Shown: piece by piece, positions 17,167 through 27,351 of the stretch | Numbering within the stretch: the stretch's first letter is position 1 | How the letters are laid out: every line of letters starts with the position of its first letter | From: a candidate division CSSED10-310 bacterium | GTDB lineage: Bacteria > CSSED10-310 | Direction of reading: 5' to 3' | NCBI GenBank assembly: GCA_016931515.1 | Contig: JAFGEQ010000024.1 | Coordinates: forward strand, 36,409-100,408 | DNA length: 64,000 nucleotides | The notes under the pieces: model-generated | Databases searched by the model: none | Told to the model about the DNA's origin: nothing | The model's input: the letters and a program-made list of their open reading frames with translations, nothing else | Made by a program: the position numbers and the translations under genes

Positions 17167-18969
17167 CTAGTACACCGGTGGCGCAAATGGCCACAAAAAT
17201 GGAGCGAGACCAACTGCGACAAGACCGATCACTATACTCAGCGGCAGACCAATTCGCATATAGTCGCTGAACCGATACCCACCGGGCCCGTATACCATCA
17301 GGTTGGTTTGATAGCCGATCGGAGTCGCAAAACTGGCGGAGGCTGCCAGCATCACGCAGATTATAAACGGCATCACATTCACTCCCAATTGCTCCGCAGT
17401 ATTCATCGCGACAGGAAAAATCAGGACGGCGGCCGCATTGTTTGTGATAATACCGGTGAATATGCTTGTAACAGTATAAACCATGGCCAGTGCAAACCAC
17501 GGATTACCACCGGACATTCCCAGCATATGACCCGCCAGAACGCTGGCTGCTCCGGTTTTTTCCAGAGCGGTCCCCAATCCCAGAGCCGCAGCAATCGTCA
17601 GCAGTACTTCCCATTCGATACTGCGTCTGGCTCTGGCCGGCGAACATGCCCCGAACAGCAGCATCAATCCTGCTGCCATCAACGACGCCTTCAACATGCT
17701 CAACCAGCCGACTGAAGCGGCAATAATCATGCCGGTCAGGATTGCAAAAGCGACCGGGGCCCGTTCAAATCGATGGGGAGAAGAGTCTTCGACCTCATTG
17801 ACCAGATAAAAATCCCTTGTATCTTTCTGCCGTGAAATAAAACCGGCATGAGCCTCAACCAGCAGCGTATCACCGGGTCGAAGAACAATATCGCCAATTC
17901 GTCCTTCTATCCGTTCTCCATTTCGAGCCACAGCGACAACAACTGCATTGTACCGATCCCGAAATCGCCCTTCCCGGATTGATCTCCCGAGCAACGGACA
18001 GGTGTTTGATACGACAGCTTCAACGAGAATACGCTGGTATCGGGGACAATCGAGTTTAAAAATCTGATCGGCAGCCGGATGTAGATCCTGATACTCGTAC
18101 AATGTTTTAACGGATTCGACATTACCAACAAAAACGAGCCGGTCGTTCGCCTGTAACACTACATCCGGAGGTACAGCTGCCATGACTCGCCCATCTCTGA
18201 TCAGTTCCGCAAGGAAAGCGCCTGGTAACCGACGTAAACCTGCTGATTCGATGGATTTATTCTCCATGGAACCACCGGGAGTCACTTTCAGCTCCAGAGT
18301 ATATTCTTTGGGATCGGCAACGATTTCTTCAAAGGGTTTTCGAGCCGGCAACAGCTTGGGGAAAAGAATTATAAACAAAATCCCAACGGCCGCCATCGGC
18401 ACGCCAATCCGGGTAATTTCGAACATGTGCAGACCTGCGGTCTGGTATCTTGACTGAACCATGCCATTGACAACCAGATTCGTACTGGTGCCGATTAATG
18501 TGCATGCTCCGCCGAAAATCGAAGCATAACTTAACGGTATCAGCAGGCGGGATGGTTGCACCCGAATTCGCCGGCACCAGTCGATCACCAAGGGAATAAA
18601 AAGAGCAACGACCGGTGTGTTATTCAGAAATGCGCTCAGCAGGCTGACCGGAACCATTAATCGAAGCTGAGCGGAGCGATATGATTGAGGAAGGCCGAGT
18701 ACTCGCTGGGATATCCAAAGCAGCCCGCCTGTTTCTCTGAGACCGGTAACGACGATATAGAGCGCGCCGACAGCGATGAGACCCTGGGAGCTGAAGCCCG
18801 CCAGCGCTTCCCCGGCATCCAGAACACCGGTAATCAGAAGAATGACCAGGCCGCCTAAAAATACATAGTCGGAGGATATTCGGGTTGTCATAAGAATCAT
18901 GAACACCGCGAGGATGATTCCAAGCGTCAACCATGCATCCCAGCCAAGCACGGTGATTGCGGTATCCAT
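17167..18969 (-). CDS. SLC13-family permease with two RCK_C domains
   Basis: A 600-residue inner-membrane transporter: about five N-terminal helices, two soluble TrkA-C/RCK_C domains (about 205-285 and 300-385; each ends in NDRLVFVG or GDTLLVEA), then about six more helices. SAFLNNTPVVALFIPLV and the C-terminal ITNNAAAVLIFPVAM are the paired SNT/NNA motifs that bind Na+ and substrate in SLC13/DASS carriers. Substrate is probably an anion such as sulfate or a dicarboxylate. The ATG lies 2 bp after the stop of the GT2 gene, so it is in the same operon. Sulfate transport would fit the nearby sulfatase-fold gene, but this is only a suggestion. Confidence 0.85.
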   Translation of the reverse strand: MDTAITVLGWDAWLTLGIILAVFMILMTTRISSDYVFLGGLVILLITGVLDAGEALAGFSSQGLIAVGALYIVVTGLRETGGLLWISQRVLGLPQSYRSAQLRLMVPVSLLSAFLNNTPVVALFIPLVIDWCRRIRVQPSRLLIPLSYASIFGGACTLIGTSTNLVVNGMVQSRYQTAGLHMFEITRIGVPMAAVGILFIILFPKLLPARKPFEEIVADPKEYTLELKVTPGGSMENKSIESAGLRRLPGAFLAELIRDGRVMAAVPPDVVLQANDRLVFVGNVESVKTLYEYQDLHPAADQIFKLDCPRYQRILVEAVVSNTCPLLGRSIREGRFRDRYNAVVVAVARNGERIEGRIGDIVLRPGDTLLVEAHAGFISRQKDTRDFYLVNEVEDSSPHRFERAPVAFAILTGMIIAASVGWLSMLKASLMAAGLMLLFGACSPARARRSIEWEVLLTIAAALGLGTALEKTGAASVLAGHMLGMSGGNPWFALAMVYTVTSIFTGIITNNAAAVLIFPVAMNTAEQLGVNVMPFIICVMLAASASFATPIGYQTNLMVYGPGGYRFSDYMRIGLPLSIVIGLVAVGLAPFLWPFAPPVY

Positions 18970-18971
18970 AA

Positions 18972-19748
18972 TTATGGATCCCGTCGGGTCAATCCGCGGG
19001 ATTTGATGCCCAGGGACAGGACTTTCACTGACATCAGGAATTCAGCCATTCCACTCATTACTGCGATTAAAAATCCTGAAAACCCATCCAGAAAACCCAG
19101 CTTGACAAAGTAATCCCTGATAAAACGGAGTTCGGGTCTGATAAGGCCCTGAAGTAGTGGTGCTCTGAAACCGGATTCAAATTTGTCCTGACTTTTCCAG
19201 GTTGTATATCGATTGATTTTCTCCAGCCACTGACTAACGGAGTTGATGCTATAATGAAGCAAGTAGGCATTCAATTCACCCACATTCTGAAGGTCCACTT
19301 GCGCATGAACGCGCTTTCTCTGATACCGCCCCAGATCCTTTCGAAACAGCCGGAGCACCCGATCATTTCCCCAACCGCTATGCCGGACCTGCCTGCCTAG
19401 AAGGTAGTTTTTCCGTCTTATCCAATAGCCATCTTTTGATGGAACACCGTCGAAAAGCGCATGGATCTCCTCCCTCAGCTCAGGGCTTACTCGTTCATCG
19501 CTATCGACAATCAGCACCCAGTCATGTTTTGCCTGAGGTATCGCCCAGTTTTTTTGAGCGGCGGAATTGATATATTCGTGCTGCAGGATGCTGACGGGGT
19601 ATTCCCGTGCAATGTCCAGTGTCCGATCAGTACTGAATGAATCAACCAGCAGAATTTCATCCGCCCACAAAACACGATCAAGACAGTCCCGGATGTTCAA
19701 TTCTTCATTGAAACAAGGTATTAATACTGTAATCGGTATTTTCCCCAT
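18972..19748 (-). CDS. GT2 glycosyltransferase (KdtX/WaaE-like)
   Basis: A 258-residue protein with the GT-A fold of family 2. ITVLIPCFNEELNIRDCL is the nucleotide-sugar site, ILLVDSFSTDRT the first Asp region, and WVLIVDSDERVS the DxD-like metal site. QKNWAIPQAKHDW and WIRRKNYLLGRQVRHSGWGND match the KdtX/WaaE group that adds sugars to the LPS core. A short hydrophobic stretch near the C-terminus may attach it to the membrane. It is encoded between a GT9 heptosyltransferase-like gene (16 bp gap) and the SLC13 gene, a cell-surface glycan operon. Confidence 0.85.
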   Translation of the reverse strand: MGKIPITVLIPCFNEELNIRDCLDRVLWADEILLVDSFSTDRTLDIAREYPVSILQHEYINSAAQKNWAIPQAKHDWVLIVDSDERVSPELREEIHALFDGVPSKDGYWIRRKNYLLGRQVRHSGWGNDRVLRLFRKDLGRYQRKRVHAQVDLQNVGELNAYLLHYSINSVSQWLEKINRYTTWKSQDKFESGFRAPLLQGLIRPELRFIRDYFVKLGFLDGFSGFLIAVMSGMAEFLMSVKVLSLGIKSRGLTRRDP

Positions 19749-19764
19749 TATGATTCCGCAACAA

Positions 19765-20868
19765 TTACCTGTTCTGCTCCCTGCATACGATATTACTCAT
19801 TGTCTCCATTACCAACTCGGGGGTTATCCCAAGCATGCTGTGCGTAGCCAGCCATTCTTTTTCAGTCGTTGAAAGCGGTGCATCAGCAGGACCGGATACT
19901 ATTTCAACCGGTGACCCGCAACTGACCGGCGAAGTCCGCCCAGGATACGTTCCTCCGAAAAGGACGACCAGCGGGCAGCCTACAGCAGCTGCAACATGAG
20001 CCGGCCCGGTATCGACACTGATACAGCAGACAGCTTTTTCAAGCAATGCCTTCAATCGCGGGATCGTCATTATCGGAGTCAGATTATGCACTCTGGAACT
20101 CCCGCATTTCATAGCCAGTTCCTTGACATATTCATATTCAACGCTGGCGCCTGACAGAAATACATTCATCTGTGGATACTCCGCCAGAATACGTTGAATC
20201 AATACTACCCATCGATTTTCCGGCCAGTGTTTTTTCAGTTTCAGTTTTTTCCGTTTCAAGGAGCGACTCGTGCCGGCCTGAACAACAATGTAAGCATCGT
20301 TGGCAATCTGTTTTTCCGATAGAATCTCAGAGATCTCCCGGCGAGCCTTCTCAGGAACATACAATCTCGAGCCTCTTATCTTGTGATCATCCAGAGTGCC
20401 CGGGAACCCCTCATTCTTTCCAGCCAGATTCAAGTTGTCGATTACAACATGAATGCCGGCGATCCGTCCTTCCTTACCCCGCCTGACAATCCGGTCGGGT
20501 TTGATTCCTGCCAGTCGTAATAATCGATAAACCCGGGGATGTGTATCGAGCAAGAAAACGGGACCTGGCGGCCGGTTCCGAAGAGATCGAACAAGATCCC
20601 TTTGATCAGGAGCCAGAAGATATGGGCGATTGTAGCTTTTTAATGTGTAGATTTGCCTGATGCGCGGATCATCACTGAATAAATCCGGGCTGAAGCGACT
20701 GCCGATCAGGTCACAAGCACTACCGTACCGTTCTACCAGAACATCCAGTAAGGGTGTCAGCAGAACCATGTCGCCCATGGCACCTATCCTGACTATCAAA
20801 GGTGGTGATGACGGTATTTCATGATTGGTTGTCATCTTTGGATTCGACTCCAACTGGTCCGACGGCAC
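19765..20868 (-). CDS. GT9 glycosyltransferase (ADP-heptose:LPS heptosyltransferase-like)
   Basis: A GT-B enzyme of family 9: IVRIGAMGDMVLLTPLLDVL at the N-terminus, VVQAGTSRSLKRKK in the middle and CCISVDTGPAHVAAAVGCPLVVLFGGTYPGRTSP in the C-terminal nucleotide-sugar domain. Family members add heptose to lipid A-core, which implies an LPS-bearing outer membrane. The start is uncertain: the longest frame begins at a GTG (20868) without a good SD, and the ATG at 20835 is an alternative that gives a typical N-terminus. It lies with the GT2 and SLC13 genes downstream and the sulfatase-fold gene upstream. Confidence 0.85.
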   Translation of the reverse strand: MPSDQLESNPKMTTNHEIPSSPPLIVRIGAMGDMVLLTPLLDVLVERYGSACDLIGSRFSPDLFSDDPRIRQIYTLKSYNRPYLLAPDQRDLVRSLRNRPPGPVFLLDTHPRVYRLLRLAGIKPDRIVRRGKEGRIAGIHVVIDNLNLAGKNEGFPGTLDDHKIRGSRLYVPEKARREISEILSEKQIANDAYIVVQAGTSRSLKRKKLKLKKHWPENRWVVLIQRILAEYPQMNVFLSGASVEYEYVKELAMKCGSSRVHNLTPIMTIPRLKALLEKAVCCISVDTGPAHVAAAVGCPLVVLFGGTYPGRTSPVSCGSPVEIVSGPADAPLSTTEKEWLATHSMLGITPELVMETMSNIVCREQNR

Positions 20869-21037
20869 ATTATCATCAAAGATCTCTCATCAATCGTTCT
20901 TTACAGATGTCAGTCTCTCCTCCGCTGCTCGACTGGCTGAATTATAGCCATGGTCGCCTGCTTATAACAACATTTTCCGGAATTCAGAATCCGGATTACG
21001 CTCCAATGGGTTGATCCTCCATGAGCTCAATTGGAAA

Positions 21038-23080
21038 TCACTCGATATATCCGAGTGTTCGTAACGCATCCAACTCACCGGCAGAAATATCCTTTAAACC
21101 TGTCTGACCCGGTTGATCTGTAAAAGATGATAAGTAAGTATCCAACTCCTTTGCCATTTCTGACGCAATTTCCGGGTGTACATCCGCAACATCCAGCAAT
21201 TCGCCGGCATCCTTCATATTGAAAAGCTGATGCCGACCTCCGGATTGCCAGATAAGTTTCCATGGATCCCGACTCAGACTTTTCAGATCACCTGTGAAAA
21301 TCAGCCTGGAGCTATTCAGTTCAACAGGGTGTTTTGCACTAAAAACTTCCGAGACAGCTCCGGGTGCTTCGGGACGAACCGGTATCGTCAAGCCGGTATA
21401 TTTCAACACCAGATCATGTAATTCAGCAAAACCCGTTATCCCTGATACCAACTCCGGATCAATACCGGGGCCGGGGAAAGACACGATACATGGAACCTCG
21501 ACCTCTTCCCGGAATAACGTGTTCGAGTGCTTCAACAAACCATGCTCTCCAAGTGATTCCCCATGATCCGCCACGATGATAATCAGAGTATTATCCGAAT
21601 CCAATGTCTCCAGAATTCGCTGAATATGCTGATCAACAAAACGCATCTCGGATGAAAACAGTTCCCGTAAAAAACCTGCTTCACTATCAGTCAGGTCTTT
21701 CTCGCCGTTCAATAGCTGGACTTGACGAGCCGGTATCGGTTCACCGTCATTTATCCATGCGCTCCCGGGGTTTCCACATCGTATCCGCCAATAATCAGGC
21801 GGCAGATAGGGTGAATGAACATCGAAAAGGTTAATGAAAAGAAAAAATGGTTCTCTTGCTTTCAGCCTTTTCAGAATCGACAATGCTTTATCGGTAATCT
21901 GGCCGGCATGCCGATATGGGGTGGAACTATCGTATCCCAACACTGGAAATGGAAGCGTTTCGCACAATCTGCGAATTGGGAGGCATCTGTGCAGTAACGT
22001 CTTTTCAGCCGCACGATATGCCCAGTTACGCTCCGCATCATAGTAATCAAAACCCTGATTCAAGCCGAACCGCGGATGCAGGGGTCCGTAATTGCCGCTT
22101 ATGGCAATCGTCAAATATCCTGCTGCGGACAATCTTTCCGCCAGAGTCAGGGCATCTTTATCGAGCGAATAGGCATAGACCGGAGGATCCGGGTCATCCG
22201 GTGATGGTTTATGCGCACCATGTATGCTGGAGGGTAATCCTGTGAACAGGGTTGCATGGCTTGGGAGTGACGACGGCGATGGTGCAATCATGCGGTTTAT
22301 GGAGAAATGATCTGCTGCGAAATTCGCCAGATTGAGCATTGGCGGATTTTGACCCTCAAATCCCGACAAACCCTCCGGCCTGACCGTGTCAATCATGATG
22401 ATTGCAACATTCGGTCCGGTTCCCGGAACACGATCGGGCAGATCGACGCGCGCATCGGGAAAGAGTATCCCCCATGTAAGGATTGCCAGAAAAAAAATCC
22501 CACTGATTACTGCAATCCCACGATCGAGCAGCAGTTTTTTTGATGTCTCCCAGTGTCGTGATTCAACTCCCAGGAAATACAAGACACAAATGAGCCATAT
22601 TGCTGCAATGGCAACATTCAGCCATCCACCCTTCTCCAATAGCGATCCCTTTGCCGGCAATGCCGCCAGAACAGCGATACCGATACTTGTTCTGAACCGC
22701 ATTTCTGATGGCGATCCGAAGAACTTCAACGAATTGACGGGTACCAGCAGCAAAATAACAGTACCAACCATTGCAGGAACCGTATAGAAAGTCCGATCAC
22801 CCGACAACAGGATCATGAAAGCCGGTATGGTAGCGATACACACCGGTACCGGTAATCTCATCAGATAGTGCAGACCTATACCCAATACGAAGAAAACAAT
22901 CGTTATGGCCAGGTGACACGCCAGCAACCTAAATGGCAACTCCACCGGGATCGCTTTAAACCTGGTAACCATCGCCAATCCCTCTATCAGGAAGAGTGCC
23001 ACAGCCAGGTTCAAAGATGCCTTTGCCAGTTTAAATACCTTTCGATTTTTATATTCAAGATAATCCGTATCGATTTCCAT
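21038..23080 (-). CDS. Membrane-anchored sulfatase / alkaline-phosphatase-superfamily enzyme
   Basis: About 680 residues: five or six membrane helices (to about residue 205), then a sulfatase-fold domain. VAIIMIDTVRPEGL carries the metal-binding Asp, SSLPSHATLFTGLPS holds the nucleophile region (Ser near 271 in the S-x-P-S pattern), and VADHGESLGEHG the second metal site. Because the site is Ser and not Cys with a CxPxR motif, it may be a Ser-type sulfatase or a phosphoglycerol/phosphoethanolamine transferase that modifies surface glycolipid. The ATG at 23080 has AAGAGG only 3 nt upstream; a TTG precedes it. It is upstream of the GT9-GT2-SLC13 genes on the same strand. Confidence 0.8.
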   Translation of the reverse strand: MEIDTDYLEYKNRKVFKLAKASLNLAVALFLIEGLAMVTRFKAIPVELPFRLLACHLAITIVFFVLGIGLHYLMRLPVPVCIATIPAFMILLSGDRTFYTVPAMVGTVILLLVPVNSLKFFGSPSEMRFRTSIGIAVLAALPAKGSLLEKGGWLNVAIAAIWLICVLYFLGVESRHWETSKKLLLDRGIAVISGIFFLAILTWGILFPDARVDLPDRVPGTGPNVAIIMIDTVRPEGLSGFEGQNPPMLNLANFAADHFSINRMIAPSPSSLPSHATLFTGLPSSIHGAHKPSPDDPDPPVYAYSLDKDALTLAERLSAAGYLTIAISGNYGPLHPRFGLNQGFDYYDAERNWAYRAAEKTLLHRCLPIRRLCETLPFPVLGYDSSTPYRHAGQITDKALSILKRLKAREPFFLFINLFDVHSPYLPPDYWRIRCGNPGSAWINDGEPIPARQVQLLNGEKDLTDSEAGFLRELFSSEMRFVDQHIQRILETLDSDNTLIIIVADHGESLGEHGLLKHSNTLFREEVEVPCIVSFPGPGIDPELVSGITGFAELHDLVLKYTGLTIPVRPEAPGAVSEVFSAKHPVELNSSRLIFTGDLKSLSRDPWKLIWQSGGRHQLFNMKDAGELLDVADVHPEIASEMAKELDTYLSSFTDQPGQTGLKDISAGELDALRTLGYIE

Positions 23081-23222
23081 CAACCTCTTGCGTGATAATT
23101 ATCCCAATCCTTTACATGTTAAAACTCACGGCATTGTTTGCACCATAAACAGCATGGCTGACGTCAGCCTCTACATTTTACACAATTTTCCATTTCAGAG
23201 AATTGTAATGTCACAGAATTAT

Positions 23223-23792
23223 TCAGTTTTGCTTGGATCGTCTCTCCCGGCAGTAAACAAACCCAAATCCGGCACCGGCGAGTCCCCCCAGGATGTGAGC
23301 GAACTGTGAAATCTGATCCCTGGCAAAAATACCTACAAACTCCCGTGTCAAATAGAGCACGGCTACCAGGATAAATGTGAGAGGCACATCCCCGGAACGG
23401 ATATTGGTGAATGAACTCAGCAGAATCAGCATGAACACAATACCACTCGCTCCCATCAAACCGGTATTGAAAAGCAGCACGTTCAACAATCCCGTAATAA
23501 AAGCGGTAAACAGGATCATCTCCAGAATAGCGATACTTCCATATTTCTCCTCCAGAATCGGACCGATTAGAAGGATCAGTGAGACATTGCCTATTAGATG
23601 AGACCAATCGGCATGACCGGCAATGTGCGAGAACATTCTGAAATAATCGATAATGTTGTTGAAACTGAATGATGGTCGAACAATGAAAAACGTTTCCGTC
23701 ATCCTTAGACCGGTTATTCGATCCAGAATCAGAACACCAGTGGAGACAAGAGTAAACGTCAGAATCACAGGTGAGTTGTATTTTATTCGCAT
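23223..23792 (-). CDS. Rhomboid-family intramembrane serine protease
   Basis: About 189 residues with six membrane helices. The catalytic Ser is S116 in GASGIVF and the His is H166 in AHILGG. HADWSHLIGNVSLIL is the helix-2 HxxxN region (H65, N69). The enzyme cuts helices within the membrane; targets are unknown. The start at 23792 is chosen because GCGAGGATC precedes that ATG; an ATG 27 bp further upstream has weaker support. It is divergent from the prolyl oligopeptidase gene. Confidence 0.85.
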   Translation of the reverse strand: MRIKYNSPVILTFTLVSTGVLILDRITGLRMTETFFIVRPSFSFNNIIDYFRMFSHIAGHADWSHLIGNVSLILLIGPILEEKYGSIAILEMILFTAFITGLLNVLLFNTGLMGASGIVFMLILLSSFTNIRSGDVPLTFILVAVLYLTREFVGIFARDQISQFAHILGGLAGAGFGFVYCRERRSKQN

Positions 23793-24052
23793 GATGAGAT
23801 CCTCGCTATTCTCAAGCATTATCCGTTTTCAATTTATCAGAACATGAATCGACCCGCCATATGAACGAACAGCGACGGAACATCTGATACCGGTATCCAC
23901 GTTTTCCAATAGATTTCCGTGGGTTTTCTCCTTTATCAATTGCAAGATATGTCCCTTACGTTTGACTATACAGGCCGAAAATATGCATTAGCTTGAGTTT
24001 CTCATAGTTTGTGAGTAAATTTTTTTCACCTCCATTCAAGAAGGAGAAACAG

Positions 24053-26320
24053 ATGCAGTTACACGAGCTATCAAAATGTGTCATCGGATTCCTGTTGCTT
24101 ATATGGATTATAGGTTGTGCGGGGAACCCGCCGCATCCAATCGATCTCAGCCTGGGTCAGACAATACCGGTACAGCCGGAATCGTCTCCCGGTTTATCGA
24201 TTCCGGACTGCGCAACCCGTCAGCCGCCCATCCAGCCTTGGCGCGACGGCGGGATTGATCTGCCGGATCCTTGCGGAGCTGTTTATCCCATGACGAATCG
24301 ATTACCGGTCACAGATAGTCTGCATGGTGTATCAGTCACCGATGATTACCGTTGGCTGGAGAATGGAAACGATCCTGATGTGAAGGAATGGACAAACATC
24401 CAGGTGGAATATACCCGAAGATGTCTGGATGCGCTTCCGCAACGGGACTGGTTGTCAGCCCGTTTCAGGGATCAGTTCTTCTACGATGATTCAACCCCTC
24501 CTTCGGAAGTCTACAGGGGAACCCGAACGTTCTGGTGGGAAAAAAAGAAAAACCAGGAGCACTGGACTTATCACACACGGGCTAATGATACCGCTGATGC
24601 TGTTTTGCTTATTGATCCAAATTCATGGACAAACAAGGAGACACTGGATGTTGTTGAACCTTCCTGGGACGGACGGTATCTGGTATTCGGGAAAGCCCGG
24701 GGTGGTGATGAAAATCCTGTTTTGCAGATAATGGACGTGGAAACCGGGGATATCCTGTCGGATACGTGTGCCGGATGGCGCCAGGGAGGCATTTCGTGGC
24801 TGCCTGACAACTCGGGATTTTACTATACGGCCCATCCCTTGAAAGGCGCTGTCCCTGAGGGCGAAGAGCATTACTGGCATTCCGCCTGGTTGCACCATCT
24901 GGGCACAACTGCGGAGCAGGATATCAAGGTCTACAGCGATGATATGATCAAGGAAGCGTACCATCAGGTTCTTGTCAGCGATGAGGGAACGTCCCTGTTT
25001 TATTATCGTTTATACCAGGGGAAATCAGATATTTCTTATAAGCGAATCGATGATGAAGGAAGACCGGTTCCGCTCATCAGCGGAGCGGATGGTTTCACTA
25101 CCATACAGGAAATCGAAGGCCGATTGTTTTTCTGGACCAACATTGACGCTCCGATGGGCAGGGTCTGGGTAACCGATGTCAATCATCCCCAGCGGGAAAA
25201 CTGGCAGGTTTTTCTCCCGGAAACCGATGACTATCTGAAGGGTATCGCGCTGACAGCCGGTAAGGTATATGCCGTTTATCTTCATGATGTGCACACCGTG
25301 ATCAGGGTTTACAATCTGGATGGGGAGTGGTTGAAGGATCTTCCGTTACCCGAATTGTGCAGTGCAAGTGTATTCGGGTACTGGCACAAGCCCAAGGCAA
25401 AGGTAGGAGTGACATCTTTCAATAGGCCGGGTACAACATATGAATATGATTTTGATACCGACGAGCTGTCGATCTATCATAAACCACCTATTGCCGTGGA
25501 TTCGGAAGCCTACATCGTTGAGCAAGTTTTTTATCCATCAAAGGATGGCACACGAATCCCCATGTTTTTGATCAGTAAAGGCAATCTCCCCCAAACATTC
25601 AATACTCCAACACTTTTATACGGCTATGGCGGATTTGGCGCAGCGATGACGCCAATATTCTCCACAGGACTTCTGAATTGGATGGATGCAGGCGGAGCGG
25701 TGGCATGCGCTGGTATCCGGGGTGGTGGTGAATACGGCAAAGAATGGCACGAGGCGGGAAAAAAGGAGAAAAAGCAGACCGTGTTCGATGATTTCATTGC
25801 CGCAGCCGAGTGGCTGACCGGAAGCGGTATTACATGTCCAAATTGTTTGGTAATTAAGGGTGAAAGCAATGGTGGGCTTTTAGTTGGAGCAGTCGCCATG
25901 CAGAGGCCTGATCTATTCAAAGCCGTCTACTGCGGAGTACCGTTGCTGGACATGATCCGGTATCACAAATTCGGAATAGCAAATTTATGGGAATCCGAAT
26001 ACGGTTCGTCGGAAGATCCGGAAGCGTTCAATTATCTGATGGCCTATTCGCCCTACCATCAAATCAGACATGATGTAAAATATCCCTCGATGCTGATCCA
26101 GGCAGGAGTCAACGATGCCCGGGTCGACCCGATGCATGCAAGAAAAATGATTGCCGGACTCCAAAATTCCAGCCCGAATACTCCAGGCAGAGCCCTGCTG
26201 TTGATTTGGGAGGAATCCGGCCATGGAGGAGGAACAGATCTGACAACCCAGGTGAGTCAGCAGGTCGATGTGTGGGCATTTCTGATGGATCAGGTCGGAA
26301 TGATCCCGGCGGATCATTAA
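24053..26320 (+). CDS. Prolyl oligopeptidase (S9A), predicted lipoprotein
   Basis: A 755-residue enzyme with a lipoprotein signal (MQLHELSKCVIGFLLLIWIIGCAG; lipobox IIGC). The beta-propeller domain begins at DDYRWLENG and runs to about residue 470. The alpha/beta-hydrolase domain has GESNGG (S605), NDARVDP (D688) and ESGHGGG (H724). All three catalytic residues are present. It cleaves short proline-containing peptides, probably in the periplasm or at the cell surface. The start at 24053 has AAGAAGGAGAAACAG before it and gives a clean lipoprotein signal; the frame is open 42 bp further upstream. Confidence 0.9.
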   Translation: MQLHELSKCVIGFLLLIWIIGCAGNPPHPIDLSLGQTIPVQPESSPGLSIPDCATRQPPIQPWRDGGIDLPDPCGAVYPMTNRLPVTDSLHGVSVTDDYRWLENGNDPDVKEWTNIQVEYTRRCLDALPQRDWLSARFRDQFFYDDSTPPSEVYRGTRTFWWEKKKNQEHWTYHTRANDTADAVLLIDPNSWTNKETLDVVEPSWDGRYLVFGKARGGDENPVLQIMDVETGDILSDTCAGWRQGGISWLPDNSGFYYTAHPLKGAVPEGEEHYWHSAWLHHLGTTAEQDIKVYSDDMIKEAYHQVLVSDEGTSLFYYRLYQGKSDISYKRIDDEGRPVPLISGADGFTTIQEIEGRLFFWTNIDAPMGRVWVTDVNHPQRENWQVFLPETDDYLKGIALTAGKVYAVYLHDVHTVIRVYNLDGEWLKDLPLPELCSASVFGYWHKPKAKVGVTSFNRPGTTYEYDFDTDELSIYHKPPIAVDSEAYIVEQVFYPSKDGTRIPMFLISKGNLPQTFNTPTLLYGYGGFGAAMTPIFSTGLLNWMDAGGAVACAGIRGGGEYGKEWHEAGKKEKKQTVFDDFIAAAEWLTGSGITCPNCLVIKGESNGGLLVGAVAMQRPDLFKAVYCGVPLLDMIRYHKFGIANLWESEYGSSEDPEAFNYLMAYSPYHQIRHDVKYPSMLIQAGVNDARVDPMHARKMIAGLQNSSPNTPGRALLLIWEESGHGGGTDLTTQVSQQVDVWAFLMDQVGMIPADH

Positions 26321-26399
26321 GAACAAATCAACTGACGGGACACACGGGCAGTGCATTACATAATTTGCAGGGATACTCTGTCATCCGGCAACGTGTGGG

Positions 26400-27299
26400 C
26401 TATTTCTGCCATTTTGACTGAGAGAAACTGTCTCCCGCTTTTCGATATCCCAGGTCGACCATCTCGGATGCCCGATCGAACTCCAATGTCCGGCATGCGT
26501 TCCTGTCGATATTGATAACAATATCCGGGGGATAGGCGGCCAGTTTTTGACGCGCGATTGTACCTTGCATCGCTTCAAACGATTGAATGGCAATATCATA
26601 CGCCCCCCAATCACGATCATGATTCCGCGTCATGGATCGCTGCAACCGGTTGATATAATGATTGACCTTCTCATAAAGAGGCGAAGCGTGGCTGTCGTGA
26701 GCCGGAACACCGGTGTCCGATGGCACCTGCTGACTCTCCGGCGGCCCGTTAAGATTGACCGCAACAATCATGTTAAAGCTGTCACCGATCGTCGGAGCAA
26801 CCGGCACAGGATTCAAGACGCCTCCGTCAATGAGATCGACACCTTTATGCTTGAACGGGGTGAATAGCAGCGGTATTGAAATGGATGCACGTATCGCATC
26901 AAACAGTTTTCCTGATTTAATCCAGATTTCCCTGTGGTTCAGAACATCAGTTGCCACTGCTGTAAATTGGATCGGGAGATCCTCAATCATCTGATCTCCA
27001 ACAAGATCGATCAGGTTGTTGATTATTTTGTCACCTTTGACAAGGCCGCTTTTTCCCCATGAGATATCGAGAAGCGTCACAATATGGACCTTGGTAACAG
27101 CCCGTACCCATTGTTCGAATTCATCCAGTTTACCGGCTGCATAGATACCCCCGACAAGCGCCCCGATTGAAGCGCCAGAGATCGAACGGATTTTGTATCC
27201 ATTTTCCTCAAGATAATGAATGACTCCGATATGTGCCAACCCACGAGCACCTCCGCTCCCGAGAACCAGGGACACATCTTTGGTGATTGTCTTTCTCAT
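26400..27299 (-). CDS. Patatin-like phospholipase (RssA/YchK type)
   Basis: About 299 residues. LVLGSGGARGLAHIGVI is the oxyanion glycine loop, GASIG holds the nucleophile Ser (S44), and LIDGGVLNPVP holds the catalytic Asp (D158). This is the compact bacterial patatin layout with a Ser-Asp dyad. It hydrolyses acyl lipids; physiological substrates of this subgroup are mostly unknown. The start at 27299 (ATG) is preferred over an in-frame GTG 12 bp upstream. The gene is convergent with the prolyl oligopeptidase gene and lies 52 bp after a CPBP protease gene on the same strand. Confidence 0.9.
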   Translation of the reverse strand: MRKTITKDVSLVLGSGGARGLAHIGVIHYLEENGYKIRSISGASIGALVGGIYAAGKLDEFEQWVRAVTKVHIVTLLDISWGKSGLVKGDKIINNLIDLVGDQMIEDLPIQFTAVATDVLNHREIWIKSGKLFDAIRASISIPLLFTPFKHKGVDLIDGGVLNPVPVAPTIGDSFNMIVAVNLNGPPESQQVPSDTGVPAHDSHASPLYEKVNHYINRLQRSMTRNHDRDWGAYDIAIQSFEAMQGTIARQKLAAYPPDIVINIDRNACRTLEFDRASEMVDLGYRKAGDSFSQSKWQK

Positions 27300-27351
27300 G
27301 ATATTGCACACTCTCTTTCATATTTGGCTGACATTGCCGATAAACCCTCTA

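Noticed and set aside
20835-20868. Leaderless promoter for the GT9 gene
   Set aside because: A weak TCGAAT lies 6 nt before the ATG at 20835, but no matching -35 is found.
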